Origin: a virus
DNA length: 50,705 nt
Virus record (IMG/VR): IMGVR_UViG_3300025769_000013
Coordinates: 1-50,705 of that record
Reading direction: 5' to 3' (one strand)
Below, piece after piece: positions 1-7,505 of this stretch; position 1 is the stretch's first letter; each line of letters starts with the position of its first letter. The position numbers were made by a program, and so were the translations under genes. The notes beneath the pieces are model-generated. The model was not told where the DNA came from. It made no database searches and saw only the letters and a program-made list of their open reading frames with translations.

Positions 1-117
1 CCAGTAGCTCCAGAACTACAGCAGCAGAACCAGGAGGACAGGGGCAGAGGAAACCACAACAGAAGAAGAGGCAACCAAAGGGAACCCCAGAGGAATCCCT
101 TTAGGATTGTGGCGTAG
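1..117 (+). other. 3' part of an open frame that crosses the contig junction
   Basis: Frame 1 is open from the first base to TAG at 115-117. It continues upstream, through the circular junction, to base 50549, where a TAG stops it. The predicted peptide of about 48 residues is rich in Gln, Asn, Arg and Gly, with stretches such as RGRGNHNRRRGN. No ATG, GTG or TTG occurs in the frame. It could be an RNA-binding-like tail reached by frameshift, a gene remnant, or chance in a purine-rich stretch. Confidence 0.25.
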
Positions 118-127
118 TCAGAAGACC
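1..127. repeat. Terminal direct repeat, left copy
   Basis: These 127 bases are identical to the last 127 bases of the window. An exact overlap of this length is what a de Bruijn assembler run at k=127 leaves on a circular contig, so I read it as an assembly overlap proving circularity (50,578 bp unique). A genuine short terminal repeat cannot be excluded by sequence alone, but coding-like sequence runs straight through the junction. Confidence 0.95.
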
Positions 128-186
128 TCACGCGTAACTTAATAAATCCCGCACATCACACACGCGTCACATCATTAAAGGTCGGC

Positions 187-447
187 TTGGAAAACTTCAA
201 TAACTCCAATAAAGTTCCGACCATCATGAACATCCTGGTGGTATGCTCTTTCCCAGTGAAAGATAACCCAGATATCAAAGCAGCTATCAACGACCTCGCT
301 ACCGCACAGGATCGTCTCCGGTCCGCTCAGGTCAGACTCAGTCGATCACTTCCTCAGTCCAAAGCCAAGAAGGTTGCCGGGAACATCGATGGTATCCGGA
401 AGTTCGCCAACACTATTCAATTGGAGGTACAGAACTATGGCGGGTAG
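187..447 (+). CDS. Small hypothetical protein upstream of the terminase small subunit
   Basis: This frame encodes 86 residues of unknown function. The first start is TTG at 187, with AAAGG five bases upstream. An ATG at 226 would give 73 residues but has a poorer ribosome site. The C-terminal two thirds look helical and basic (about residues 35-75). The gene overlaps the next one by 11 bases, so the two are probably co-translated. I recognise no family; a head or packaging accessory role is only suggested by the neighbour. Confidence 0.55.
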   Translation: MENFNNSNKVPTIMNILVVCSFPVKDNPDIKAAINDLATAQDRLRSAQVRLSRSLPQSKAKKVAGNIDGIRKFANTIQLEVQNYGG

Positions 448-973
448 GCCTTACTCTAAGAAGGATCTTGAAATCCTGAAGAAGATGTATCTTGAGGATG
501 GTGAAACTGTTGTTGCGTGTGCTGAAGCCCTCGGGAGGGGTCAAGGAGGCGTTAGGAATAAGATTAAGCTCCTACGATGGAATCAGGTAAGAAAGGACGC
601 GGAAGGGGCCAAAGAATGCGTTATAGCGGGTACTGATTTAGTGACCAAAGGCGTCGATCAAAAGGGCAACGCCCTCGCTGAACAACACATCCAGGATACC
701 AGTCGGAGGGCGGCTGCGGCTGCCACAACAGGGTTCGACTACTTCGAACAAGAGGCAAAAAAGAGGAACTCCAAAGGGGAGCTGACTGGTGACCTGGATG
801 CCATGGATTCGGCTCTTAAGATCGCCGACCGAGCATCGAATATCGCACGTAAGAATTTAGGCCTGGACGGACCTGGAGCGAAGTCTGGTGGCAATACCTT
901 CAACGTCTACTTCAGTGAAGGAGTGGAGATCAAGAAGGCCCAACCTGAGCCCCAGGATGCGACTGATGTGTGA
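437..973 (+). CDS. Putative terminase small subunit (HTH DNA-binding protein)
   Basis: The 178-residue product opens with a helix-turn-helix-like segment (about residues 5-50, beginning AGRPYSKKDLEILKKMYLE) followed by a helical middle. Its C-terminal tail contains GGNTFNVYFSEGVEI, a beta-strand type of ending seen in many small terminases. Such proteins recognise the packaging site and recruit TerL. The start at 437 has GGAGG nine bases upstream. The large subunit is 8.1 kb away rather than adjacent, which weakens the call. A site-specific HTH regulator is the alternative. Confidence 0.5.
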   Translation: MAGRPYSKKDLEILKKMYLEDGETVVACAEALGRGQGGVRNKIKLLRWNQVRKDAEGAKECVIAGTDLVTKGVDQKGNALAEQHIQDTSRRAAAAATTGFDYFEQEAKKRNSKGELTGDLDAMDSALKIADRASNIARKNLGLDGPGAKSGGNTFNVYFSEGVEIKKAQPEPQDATDV

Positions 974-1040
974 ACGCTTGCTACAGGAAGCGTGTACAAA
1001 TGTGCTTCAATCCCTGTATTCATGCGGGATGAGGGCCGAT

Positions 1041-1120
1041 ACACCCCCACCGCCCCCCCGGGGTAGGCCCCCCACCCGCCGGATCGACCCCCACCACATT
1101 CACCGCATCCCCCTCACAAT
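1041..1120. other. C-rich intergenic tract (possible G-quadruplex/i-motif)
   Basis: Between two genes, the plus strand carries C-runs of 5 (1044-1048), 7 (1053-1059), 6 (1068-1073), 3 (1075-1077) and 5 (1088-1092). The minus strand could therefore form a G-quadruplex. Composition is unlike the rest of the genome. No convincing gene is visible here. The AT-rich stretch after it (1132-1163) may hold the promoter for the next gene. Confidence 0.4.
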
Positions 1121-1163
1121 GGACACCTGCTAATTTTCGAGTAACCTATAACATATATTAAAA

Positions 1164-1472
1164 ATGAACATAACAAAACTAGAATGGCGGACAGTGTCCG
1201 TGGACGAGAGCAAGAAGGATCGTATCCGTATTGAGACGCGTAGTGCGTCGGTACCTGGGGGAGCGTTGGTGCATGTGATGAGCGAGCGTAGGGATTCCCG
1301 GAACCACAATTTGCTTGTGAACGAGAGTGTGGCATTTGTGTCGGAAGTGGGTGAAGCGACCCCGACCCCAGTAAAGACCGATGCACCGAAGTCTCCAGAG
1401 GTACCAGCGAAGGCACCTATTAAGAAGGCAGGGAAGAAGTCCTCAACGAAGGTGGAGTCACCAGACGCGTAG
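1164..1472 (+). CDS. Hypothetical protein with Lys/Pro/Ala-rich tail
   Basis: The product has 102 residues. The N-terminal half (1-60) looks like a small beta-rich domain. From about residue 65 it becomes low-complexity, rich in Pro, Ala and Lys (for example PAKAPIKKAGKKSSTK), which resembles histone-like or nucleic-acid-binding tails. The ATG lacks a clear Shine-Dalgarno and follows an AT-rich stretch. No family is recognised. Confidence 0.55.
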   Translation: MNITKLEWRTVSVDESKKDRIRIETRSASVPGGALVHVMSERRDSRNHNLLVNESVAFVSEVGEATPTPVKTDAPKSPEVPAKAPIKKAGKKSSTKVESPDA

Positions 1473-1574
1473 TGAATTGGGGTAGAAGGAAGCAATTCAA
1501 GGAGGCAATTTTTTATCCTGTGGTGTAATAGCCTTGGGTTGAAATCGGAAAAGAGAAACTGACATTATGGTTTG

Positions 1575-1610
1575 GCCTGCTCCTGGTGGGGACTGGGGGC
1601 AGGCATTTTC
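1575..1610 (+). terminator. Candidate hairpin terminator
   Basis: A 9-bp stem (GCCTGCTCC at 1575-1583 with GGGGCAGGC at 1596-1604) with a 12-base loop is followed by ATTTTC. It sits between the Lys/Pro-rich gene and the coiled-coil gene. The T-tract is short, so efficiency is uncertain. Confidence 0.4.
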
Positions 1611-1632
1611 TGGAAGAAAGGTTTAAGGAACA

Positions 1633-2532
1633 ATGAAGAGTGCAAGTGAATGGATATCGGAGATGAGGGGAACTATTTCCGATTTGGAAACAGATGAGTT
1701 GGAGGCGTTTGTGACGCAGATCCAGGAGGATGCGATGGGTGAGGATGTAAACTCGTGGCGAAAGCGTACTTGGGAGGCGGAGAGGGACCGAGATCATAAG
1801 GTTGCTGGGTTGAATGATAAGTTTAAGAAGACTAGGGAGGAGGCATCGGCTAAGGTTACTGAGTTAAACGAAAAATTATCCTATCTTCATGGTGAGTTGG
1901 ATCAGGTGAACGCTCGATGTGACTGCGAGTTAAGAAAAGCCGCCAAGAAGCGAAAGGAGTTATGCGTGCATTTGGAGAAAGCTCGGGGTGATCGGGACCA
2001 GGCACGATTTGACTGGAAGGCTGCGGAGAAGCGGGAGAAGGAACTACAGGAAAAGGTAAATCGCTTAAATGATGTACTCACGAAAGTGAAGAAGGATGCG
2101 GAGGATCGGGCTTGGGAGTTAGGCACACAGGATCAGCGAATCAAGACCTTGGAGAGAGATCGTGACCACGCGGAGAAGAAGGCAATAGAGATTGCGGAAG
2201 AAGCGACAGTGTTGAATAAAGCGAATGCGGGTTTCAGGCATAAGCTGGAGGTTGGGGAGAGGAAGCAGGAGATTCTAAGGGGTCGTATTGCAGAATTTTC
2301 CTGTGCATTAGAGGAGGCGAACGAGGACATTGCTGCCCGGAATAAGGAGTTATCGAAAGCCCATGAGGGTGAGTATATTCTTCAGGAGAAGATTAGTGAA
2401 TTAGAGAGTGATTTGGAGCACCAGGAAAAGATCATACCGTCCCTGACAAAACAGGTGAATACCCTGCAAGAGGAGAAGACTCAAGTGGAAGTGAATCTCG
2501 TCCATGCGATGGAGTTACTGAAAGGACTGTGA
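1633..2532 (+). CDS. Long coiled-coil protein
   Basis: The 299-residue protein is almost entirely heptad-patterned, charged helix (about residues 15-295), rich in Glu, Lys, Asp and Arg with repeated ELE and KEL units. It resembles SMC- or tropomyosin-like coiled coils, but there is no Walker motif or membrane segment. A scaffolding, partition or nucleic-acid-organising role is possible and cannot be chosen from sequence. The ATG has AAGGA just upstream. It is the first of a compact run of genes to 4514. Confidence 0.7.
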   Translation: MKSASEWISEMRGTISDLETDELEAFVTQIQEDAMGEDVNSWRKRTWEAERDRDHKVAGLNDKFKKTREEASAKVTELNEKLSYLHGELDQVNARCDCELRKAAKKRKELCVHLEKARGDRDQARFDWKAAEKREKELQEKVNRLNDVLTKVKKDAEDRAWELGTQDQRIKTLERDRDHAEKKAIEIAEEATVLNKANAGFRHKLEVGERKQEILRGRIAEFSCALEEANEDIAARNKELSKAHEGEYILQEKISELESDLEHQEKIIPSLTKQVNTLQEEKTQVEVNLVHAMELLKGL

Positions 2533-2533
2533 G

Positions 2534-2863
2534 ATGAGTGTGTTTAGTAAAGATGACGGGGGTCAGATGTATGGAGGTGGAATTACTGACATTCCTCCCC
2601 CTATTGAGCGGGGATTCATCGAGGAGCATACTGGTGGTTTTAAGGTAGCAGATCGGTGTATTTACAATGGGGTTTTGCCAATTGGAGGATCAGTGGTGGT
2701 AATTGGTTGGGATCGAGAGTTATTCCGAGCGGCGTTTGATGATGGGAAGTTATCCGGGGATATTGAATATCGCAATGGTTTGGTGCCTGTGGTCGAGGAA
2801 GGCTCGAAGTATTTCCAATGTTTTTGGGTGGCTCCACATCAATTAGAGAGGCGAAAAGTGTGA
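2534..2863 (+). CDS. Hypothetical protein
   Basis: The 109-residue product is of unknown function. Start ATG 2534 lies one base after the stop of the coiled-coil gene. The predicted fold is mixed, with a beta-rich core (about residues 38-65) and no motif I recognise. It is translationally coupled to its neighbours and ends in TGATG shared with the next start. Confidence 0.6.
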   Translation: MSVFSKDDGGQMYGGGITDIPPPIERGFIEEHTGGFKVADRCIYNGVLPIGGSVVVIGWDRELFRAAFDDGKLSGDIEYRNGLVPVVEEGSKYFQCFWVAPHQLERRKV

Positions 2864-3201
2864 TGGAGAAGGTATTGATGAATGAGAAGATTCCAGAAGA
2901 GTCTCCCCGGAGGTTTGATTTGGGGGAGAAGGTGGTGATATCTGGTTGTTTGCGGCGTGGCTTGCGGTATGAAGACCGTGGATATTACCGTAGAACACGT
3001 TTAAAGGAATGGAAGTGGCGGGAGATCCCTGATCAAGTAGGGATAGTGATTGGGGAGCGGACTCTTCGAAATGGCATATCGGACTGGCAGGGTTCTGAAA
3101 TTGGTTATGATTTTTGTATTGAGAGTACTTTTCGTGCGTTGCTGGTGGTGACGGACATGAATCGTAATCCATTTTACGTATTACCGGAGGATGTGGCGTG
3201 A
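2863..3201 (+). CDS. Hypothetical protein
   Basis: The product is 112 residues. I chose ATG 2863 because it overlaps the previous stop as TGATG, a coupling used repeatedly in this operon; an upstream in-frame ATG at 2818 lies deep in the preceding gene. The protein contains several Arg/Tyr/Trp-rich strands. No family is recognised. Confidence 0.6.
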   Translation: MEKVLMNEKIPEESPRRFDLGEKVVISGCLRRGLRYEDRGYYRRTRLKEWKWREIPDQVGIVIGERTLRNGISDWQGSEIGYDFCIESTFRALLVVTDMNRNPFYVLPEDVA

Positions 3202-3440
3202 ACCAGATTGGAAGACAAGTGAGGATTCGCAGGTATCGTCGGAAAGAAGAGATTGTGATGTATCCCTGGAGGGCGTCCCAGCGGATGGATAGTGTGAGGA
3301 TTAGTTCTGAGGCGATAGAGGCGGGGTCACCGAAAGATGGGGATATGGTGGCGTTTCGCAGTGGAGACCCGGATTCGAGGTGGTTGGTGGAGCACCGTGA
3401 TTTTGTGGATAATTGGGAGGAAGTGAAGGGGGAATTTTGA
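3198..3440 (+). CDS. Small basic hypothetical protein
   Basis: The 80-residue product starts at GTG 3198, overlapping the previous stop as GTGA. It begins with a strongly basic stretch (RQVRIRRYRRKEE). The C-terminal half resembles a small beta domain. Function is unknown. Confidence 0.55.
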   Translation: MNQIGRQVRIRRYRRKEEIVMYPWRASQRMDSVRISSEAIEAGSPKDGDMVAFRSGDPDSRWLVEHRDFVDNWEEVKGEF

Positions 3441-3443
3441 GTG

Positions 3444-3791
3444 ATGGGTTTAAGTTTTGCAGAGAAGATACAATTGGCGGATGCGGAGCGTGATCGGATG
3501 CTGGAGTATGAGGTATCGGAGGAGCTTATTGCTTCGATGGTGGATTTCGAGGAAGCGTTGGTGGTTGCCCAGCGGGAGTTTTGGTGGGAGCAATTGATGG
3601 TGATGCAGTGGGCGGAGGCTACAGATGCCCAGAAGGTTGCGATTCGTGGTTATTTGAAGGCGGGGTACTATATTGAGGCCCAGCGATCTGACGGGGACAT
3701 TATTTGTTATCACCGAGGTGATGAGAATGGGGTGTCCTGGCATTATCGGATTTTGGAGAACGGGGATCTGGAGCCCTGGTGTAAGGAATGA
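3444..3791 (+). CDS. Hypothetical protein
   Basis: The product is 115 residues from ATG 3444; an in-frame GTG at 3441 is equally placed. The first 70 residues are helical, followed by a beta-hairpin-like C-terminus (GDIICYHRGDENGVSWHYRI). AAGGGGG lies about 13 bases upstream. No family is recognised. Confidence 0.6.
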   Translation: MGLSFAEKIQLADAERDRMLEYEVSEELIASMVDFEEALVVAQREFWWEQLMVMQWAEATDAQKVAIRGYLKAGYYIEAQRSDGDIICYHRGDENGVSWHYRILENGDLEPWCKE

Positions 3792-4009
3792 GCAGGACAC
3801 ACCACCATTGCAAGAGGTATTGGCGTGGGCAGAAGGCACGTTTGAACCATAATCGTGGTTGGGTGAGACGAGAACCGAAGGAGTGGCGGAAGGCGTTTAA
3901 ACATCGCCCCAGGAGAGCGGCAACGAGGGCGGCTTTGCATATAGCGATGACCCGACCGGAGGAGGCGATCTTCCCTTTAGACAAGAAACCGTGGATTTAT
4001 TATTGGTGA
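3788..4009 (+). CDS. Small Arg/His-rich hypothetical protein
   Basis: The 73-residue product is highly basic, with about a third Arg, Lys and His, suggesting nucleic-acid contact. It starts in an ATGA overlap with the previous stop and ends in TGATG with the next start, so it is embedded in the coupled operon. No domain is recognised. Confidence 0.5.
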   Translation: MSRTHHHCKRYWRGQKARLNHNRGWVRREPKEWRKAFKHRPRRAATRAALHIAMTRPEEAIFPLDKKPWIYYW

Positions 4010-4206
4010 TGAAAATAGAGGTAAAAGACTTAGAGGTTCGGAAGACGGTTATGCCTGACAACCGATGGGGTGAGATGGAAATTGTCGTGAAGCATTTGCC
4101 GAGTGGGGTTTCGGTATTAATTCCAACAAGGGGGTCGCATGTGAAGGCGGAACTATTGGCGGTAACTTTGATCGAATTGGCTTTAGAGGAAGGGGTTACC
4201 CGGTGA
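4009..4206 (+). CDS. Small hypothetical protein
   Basis: The 65-residue product is chosen from ATG 4009, in TGATG overlap with the preceding stop. It looks like a beta-sheet protein with a C-terminal helix (VKAELLAVTLIELALEEG). It directly precedes, and overlaps, the DnaA-domain gene. Confidence 0.55.
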   Translation: MKIEVKDLEVRKTVMPDNRWGEMEIVVKHLPSGVSVLIPTRGSHVKAELLAVTLIELALEEGVTR

Positions 4207-4514
4207 CCACCCCATCGCTAAGTTCAATTCTGGAGACCATCAGTGACAGGTATGGTGTGCCGGGTGATGTAATCCAGGGCAGGAGTCGCCCGGAGATAGT
4301 AGTGGAGGCTCGTCATGCGTTTTGTTATTTAGCGACGATGCGTGGTTATACGCAGGAGGGGATTGGTGCGTTTATTAATCGTGACCATACGACGATCAGC
4401 ATGGCAATTCGCAGTTTCCGTGACCGGATCGATTGTGATGTGAAGGCTCGCGGGGTGTTTGCGAGAGCAGAGGAAGGATTAAAGGAGGTAGAAGCATTGG
4501 TTGTTTCAGCATAG
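4203..4514 (+). CDS. Stand-alone DnaA domain IV-like DNA-binding protein
   Basis: The 103-residue protein matches the C-terminal DnaA-box-binding domain. Visible parts are ILETISDRYGV, RSRPEIVVEARHAFCYLA, and the signature loop NRDHTTISMAI corresponding to the GRDHTTV helix that reads the DnaA box. The AAA+ and DnaB-contact domains of DnaA are absent. Such a protein could compete with host DnaA, mark a phage origin or act as a regulator. It starts at GTG 4203, overlapping the previous stop. Confidence 0.8.
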   Translation: MTTPSLSSILETISDRYGVPGDVIQGRSRPEIVVEARHAFCYLATMRGYTQEGIGAFINRDHTTISMAIRSFRDRIDCDVKARGVFARAEEGLKEVEALVVSA

Positions 4515-4574
4515 GTGAGGCGACCCCGTTGCTGGTTTATGCGTATGACGAGGAGTAAACACACAGAAAGAACT

Positions 4575-5600
4575 ATGAAAACACTATGGAAAAACCCACT
4601 AGAGGAAATGAACCCCCTTACACGAGAGGAGTTCAGTGACCTACCAGATGAGGTCGTAAACGGCATCTACAAGGATGATGATAGACTGGTATTTGAAGGC
4701 AAGGTAGGAAGAAAGTGGATACTCATAAATAAACATGGGGAACCAATACAACAAGGGCTTGTTCCTGATAAACCCTGGCAATCTAAGTGCAACTCTCTCG
4801 CCACCTACCTAACCGAGTGGCGGAAGCAAAGGGCTAAGGTAGAGGAGGTTAGGCATGATACTGGACTACCTAGTTTACTAGAGTGTGCCGAGTTGACTAC
4901 ATTTAGGGATTACCAGGAGAAGCCTGAAGTTAACTACACTGAAGCAGACCCACATAAGTACAATAAACTACTCTACGCGGAGGACGCAAAGCACAGTGAC
5001 ACCCCTTGGCAATGGTGGGAGTTATGTTGTCCAAAACAAGGCTGGGTAGGGGCGGTTGCCAATATGTTTTTTTACAAACAACTGCGATGTCGCAGAAAAC
5101 CAGACGCACCAAAGCGATTCATCGACTTCCAGATGGATCTCACGGACTGCACGGAGGAGCAGTTCAGGCAGGTGCAGAAATGGCTTTTTGAGCAAGGCTA
5201 TAGCTGGATTCAAGACGGAGAAGAATATATTTCAAAAACGCCACCATTTACTAAGATAAGAACACATAAAGATGGAGATATTGTGCGGGGCTGTCCTAGC
5301 TATACTTACACTGATTGCCCTACTCTCACCCTAGAAGAACTTGGCATCCAGTTTGAGCAGGAAGACCCACACAAGCACAACAAGGAGCCAAACCCAGACG
5401 AACTACTGCGGGATAACGCTCTGGAACGCTTCCAGAAGAAGGCATACGAGAAGTTCAATGACGGGATGAAGGAATATAACACAGATGGGGAAAACCCATT
5501 AATAAAACGAGTTACATTTTCTGACATTGAGGAAGAAGTTATTGATTTGTGGATGTACGTACAGGCGATGAAGGAGAAATTAAACCAACTGAACACATAG
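4575..5600 (+). CDS. Hypothetical protein with C-terminal MazG-like domain
   Basis: The 341-residue product is chosen from ATG 4575; a GTG at 4515 would add 20 basic residues. The last 60 residues (ALERFQKKAYEKFNDGMKEY, then SDIEEEVIDLWMYVQAM) resemble the all-alpha NTP pyrophosphohydrolases of phages, with the EEEVID acidic motif for metal. The middle contains two related segments, ADPHKYNK and EDPHKHNK, suggesting an internal duplication. The likely role is nucleotide-pool control. The N-terminal 250 residues are unassigned. Confidence 0.5.
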   Translation: MKTLWKNPLEEMNPLTREEFSDLPDEVVNGIYKDDDRLVFEGKVGRKWILINKHGEPIQQGLVPDKPWQSKCNSLATYLTEWRKQRAKVEEVRHDTGLPSLLECAELTTFRDYQEKPEVNYTEADPHKYNKLLYAEDAKHSDTPWQWWELCCPKQGWVGAVANMFFYKQLRCRRKPDAPKRFIDFQMDLTDCTEEQFRQVQKWLFEQGYSWIQDGEEYISKTPPFTKIRTHKDGDIVRGCPSYTYTDCPTLTLEELGIQFEQEDPHKHNKEPNPDELLRDNALERFQKKAYEKFNDGMKEYNTDGENPLIKRVTFSDIEEEVIDLWMYVQAMKEKLNQLNT

Positions 5601-5609
5601 AAACCAACC

Positions 5610-5807
5610 ATGAAAGTTACACTAGACATACCAACAAGAGACTGGAACGCATTTAAACAGCAAGTCCAACTATGCAAAGAGATGGAGAAAAAACTAGATC
5701 CATTTAATGAAGAGAGTAAACAAGATCACCTGCATGTTATATGGAGTATTAAAGCCGCTGCATATCGGGTTATTGACGCTGAAGTAAAGGAGAAACAGAG
5801 CACATGA
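5610..5807 (+). CDS. Small hypothetical protein
   Basis: The 65-residue, mainly helical product starts nine bases after the previous stop and overlaps the next gene in ATGA. No function is recognised. Confidence 0.55.
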   Translation: MKVTLDIPTRDWNAFKQQVQLCKEMEKKLDPFNEESKQDHLHVIWSIKAAAYRVIDAEVKEKQST

Positions 5808-6115
5808 ACCCACACAACGCAAACTACCACAAGAAGATTAAAAAACTTGAGAACACCATCCAGCAACTTGAGGGTAGAATCAGGATACTCACCGCAGGGA
5901 AGCAACCAGACCCCTCCATCGATGAGCAGATTGCAGAAATTGCAGAGATCCACGGCACAACCGATATTGAACTAAACTATTCGCTAGAACGCAAAGAATG
6001 GCAACTCCTCATCACTTGGTTTGATAAAGAAACCAATGTGCAAGTAACGGAAGAGGTCGCACCAACACTAGACGAGGTACTGGAGAACGCCAAGACACTC
6101 ACGAGAGGATCCTAA
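5804..6115 (+). CDS. Hypothetical protein with N-terminal coiled coil
   Basis: The product is 103 residues. Residues 8-32 (YHKKIKKLENTIQQLEGRIR) form a short coiled coil, followed by a small alpha/beta domain. ATGA overlap with the preceding gene implies coupled translation. It is the last plus-strand gene before the opposing block at 6151. Confidence 0.55.
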   Translation: MNPHNANYHKKIKKLENTIQQLEGRIRILTAGKQPDPSIDEQIAEIAEIHGTTDIELNYSLERKEWQLLITWFDKETNVQVTEEVAPTLDEVLENAKTLTRGS

Positions 6116-6150
6116 GAATCCAAAATGTACATCAGGGGCAGGGTCACATC

Positions 6151-6480
6151 TTATTCTAATTTTTTTAAGATCCACTCTGTCAGTTTCTTGCCCTCGGACT
6201 GGGCAGACTTCACGAATTGGTTTTTCTTCTCCATTGGCACCCTCAGGTGGATGTGAGCATCCTTTGGAGGATCTTTGGCCCCACAGAACTCATCCAGTAG
6301 CTTCCCCTCGTGGACGGACCTCCTAAGTGCTCTCCTGGCGGGGAGTTTATTCCAGGATGGATGGAACTGGATCTCGTCGTCAGGTCCATAGGTTTTGCCA
6401 TTGCGATCCTCCAGGTGGACACCTTGGTCGGTTTTGACCAGGATCCACTTGGGGCCGATGATTTGGGTCTCTTTGTTCAT
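6151..6480 (-). CDS. Hypothetical protein with C-terminal RHH-like segment
   Basis: The 109-residue product ends in IHLRVPMEKKNQFVKSAQSE, followed by a helix (KKLTEWILKKL). A strand plus two helices like this is typical of ribbon-helix-helix DNA-binding proteins. The N-terminal 70 residues are unassigned. It is the last gene of a minus-strand operon of small proteins that starts at 8114. A regulatory role is an inference. Confidence 0.55.
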   Translation of the reverse strand: MNKETQIIGPKWILVKTDQGVHLEDRNGKTYGPDDEIQFHPSWNKLPARRALRRSVHEGKLLDEFCGAKDPPKDAHIHLRVPMEKKNQFVKSAQSEGKKLTEWILKKLE

Positions 6481-6485
6481 GGTGG

Positions 6486-6782
6486 TTAGCTTCTGAGGAT
6501 TGGGGCCATTGAGAAGGATCCAAACGGGAGGCAGTACTCGCCCCAGTCATCATCCAACTGGATTCTTCTCCGGTGGGTTTCGTTATGGTACTGGAGAGTT
6601 ACAAATTTGGCACTCCGCTTGAGTACCTTGAATTTGAAGACACAGTCAGAGTCGCAGGCAGAGGTGCAGGTGTACTTATGTCCGACCTTGAACCTGGTAA
6701 TTGTTTCCTGGTCAACCAGTGCAGCTTGACGCACTTGTGGAGAGACGGCCAGGCGGGAGGGGAATTGGATGATGTTACTCAT
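6486..6782 (-). CDS. Hypothetical protein
   Basis: The 98-residue, beta-rich product contains three Cys (KYTCTSACDSDC) that could bind a metal. It overlaps the upstream gene by four bases in the ATGA style. Function is unknown. Confidence 0.55.
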   Translation of the reverse strand: MSNIIQFPSRLAVSPQVRQAALVDQETITRFKVGHKYTCTSACDSDCVFKFKVLKRSAKFVTLQYHNETHRRRIQLDDDWGEYCLPFGSFSMAPILRS

Positions 6783-7018
6783 GCTTCCACCGCCCTTTCC
6801 AGTTCCTCTTCGCTATCTACCTCATGGGGCCAATTGAAGTAGTCGGTGTCTGGGAGGAGTTCGACATCCACTCCATCCTCAATGGTCACTGGGACGAAGT
6901 TGACATTGGTAGAATCCTCCACTGCGTACCAGGTGCCATATTCGGTCTCCAGGGTGAACACAGTGCAGGGAGTGTTATGGCTCCCGTAGAAGCCGGTGAT
7001 GGTTTTGGTGTTAGTCAT
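6779..7018 (-). CDS. Small acidic hypothetical protein
   Basis: The 79-residue acidic product has a beta-rich N-terminus and an acidic C-terminus (HEVDSEEELERAVEA). It lies within the minus-strand operon and overlaps its downstream neighbour by four bases. Small acidic phage proteins are often inhibitors of host DNA-binding enzymes, but nothing here proves that. Confidence 0.55.
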   Translation of the reverse strand: MTNTKTITGFYGSHNTPCTVFTLETEYGTWYAVEDSTNVNFVPVTIEDGVDVELLPDTDYFNWPHEVDSEEELERAVEA

Positions 7019-7037
7019 GGTATCTGCGTGGTTTGGA

Positions 7038-7280
7038 TTAAATTCCTAAGGCTTGCCTGATTTTGGTCACCAGGCTTGATCTGGTTCGTGCGGTGATGAC
7101 CGGAAGTCCAGAGCTCTGGCTTGGGTCAAATGCCCATGTCCGGTCAGCAGTGATGTACTTGCTGTTGTCACAGAGAAAGTAGCCGACGTAATCTCCATTG
7201 AAGTGGACCACTGAATGGGCCAGCTCCTTGTCGGTCTCACGCTTGTGAGTTATCGAGAATTTTTCAGGCAATATGGTCAT
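7038..7280 (-). CDS. Small hypothetical protein
   Basis: The 80-residue product is of unknown function, predicted alpha/beta. Its start is five bases beyond the TAA of the interrupted gene 7286-7492, consistent with one operon. Confidence 0.55.
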   Translation of the reverse strand: MTILPEKFSITHKRETDKELAHSVVHFNGDYVGYFLCDNSKYITADRTWAFDPSQSSGLPVITARTRSSLVTKIRQALGI

Positions 7281-7285
7281 GATGA

Positions 7286-7492
7286 TTAATGGTTGGCAGG
7301 TAAGTCACCTGGTTCTAGTTGAGGATATAGATCAGCCAGGCTCTCAATCGGCTCACCTTTGACACATGCAGACTTCGCCTTCTCTGCTGTGGCTTTATCC
7401 CAGTGATTGTCAGCAGCATTGTTCCAGACTCCATCTATGTATTCATGGACTCTGTAGTCGCCAAATTTTTCGTTCTTTTAAGTGGTTCCCAT
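7286..7492 (-). pseudogene. Small gene interrupted by an in-frame TAA at codon 5
   Basis: Reading from ATG 7492 on the minus strand gives M-G-T-T, then TAA (7480-7478), then 63 further codons open to TAA at 7288-7286. The downstream part begins KNEKFGDYRVHEYIDG and ends QLEPGDLPANH. It fits exactly between its operon neighbours (13 and 5 bases). The frame after the TAA has no ATG, GTG or TTG. It may be a point-mutated gene, a sequencing error in the run CTTAAAAG, or a site of readthrough. Without the stop it would make 68 residues. Confidence 0.55.
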
Positions 7493-7505
7493 CCCACCCA
7501 GGTGA

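Noticed and set aside
888-1133. 81-codon plus frame after the small terminase
   Set aside because: Its first part overlaps the terminase and the rest translates the C-rich tract into Pro-rich nonsense.
1130-1495. Minus-strand 121-codon frame
   Set aside because: It is antisense to the 1164-1472 gene, which has better start context and fits the local operon direction.
7478-7480. Alternative genetic code with TAA read as sense
   Set aside because: TAA, TAG and TGA all end clear genes here (for example scaffold, capsid and TerL end in TAA), so reassignment is not supported.
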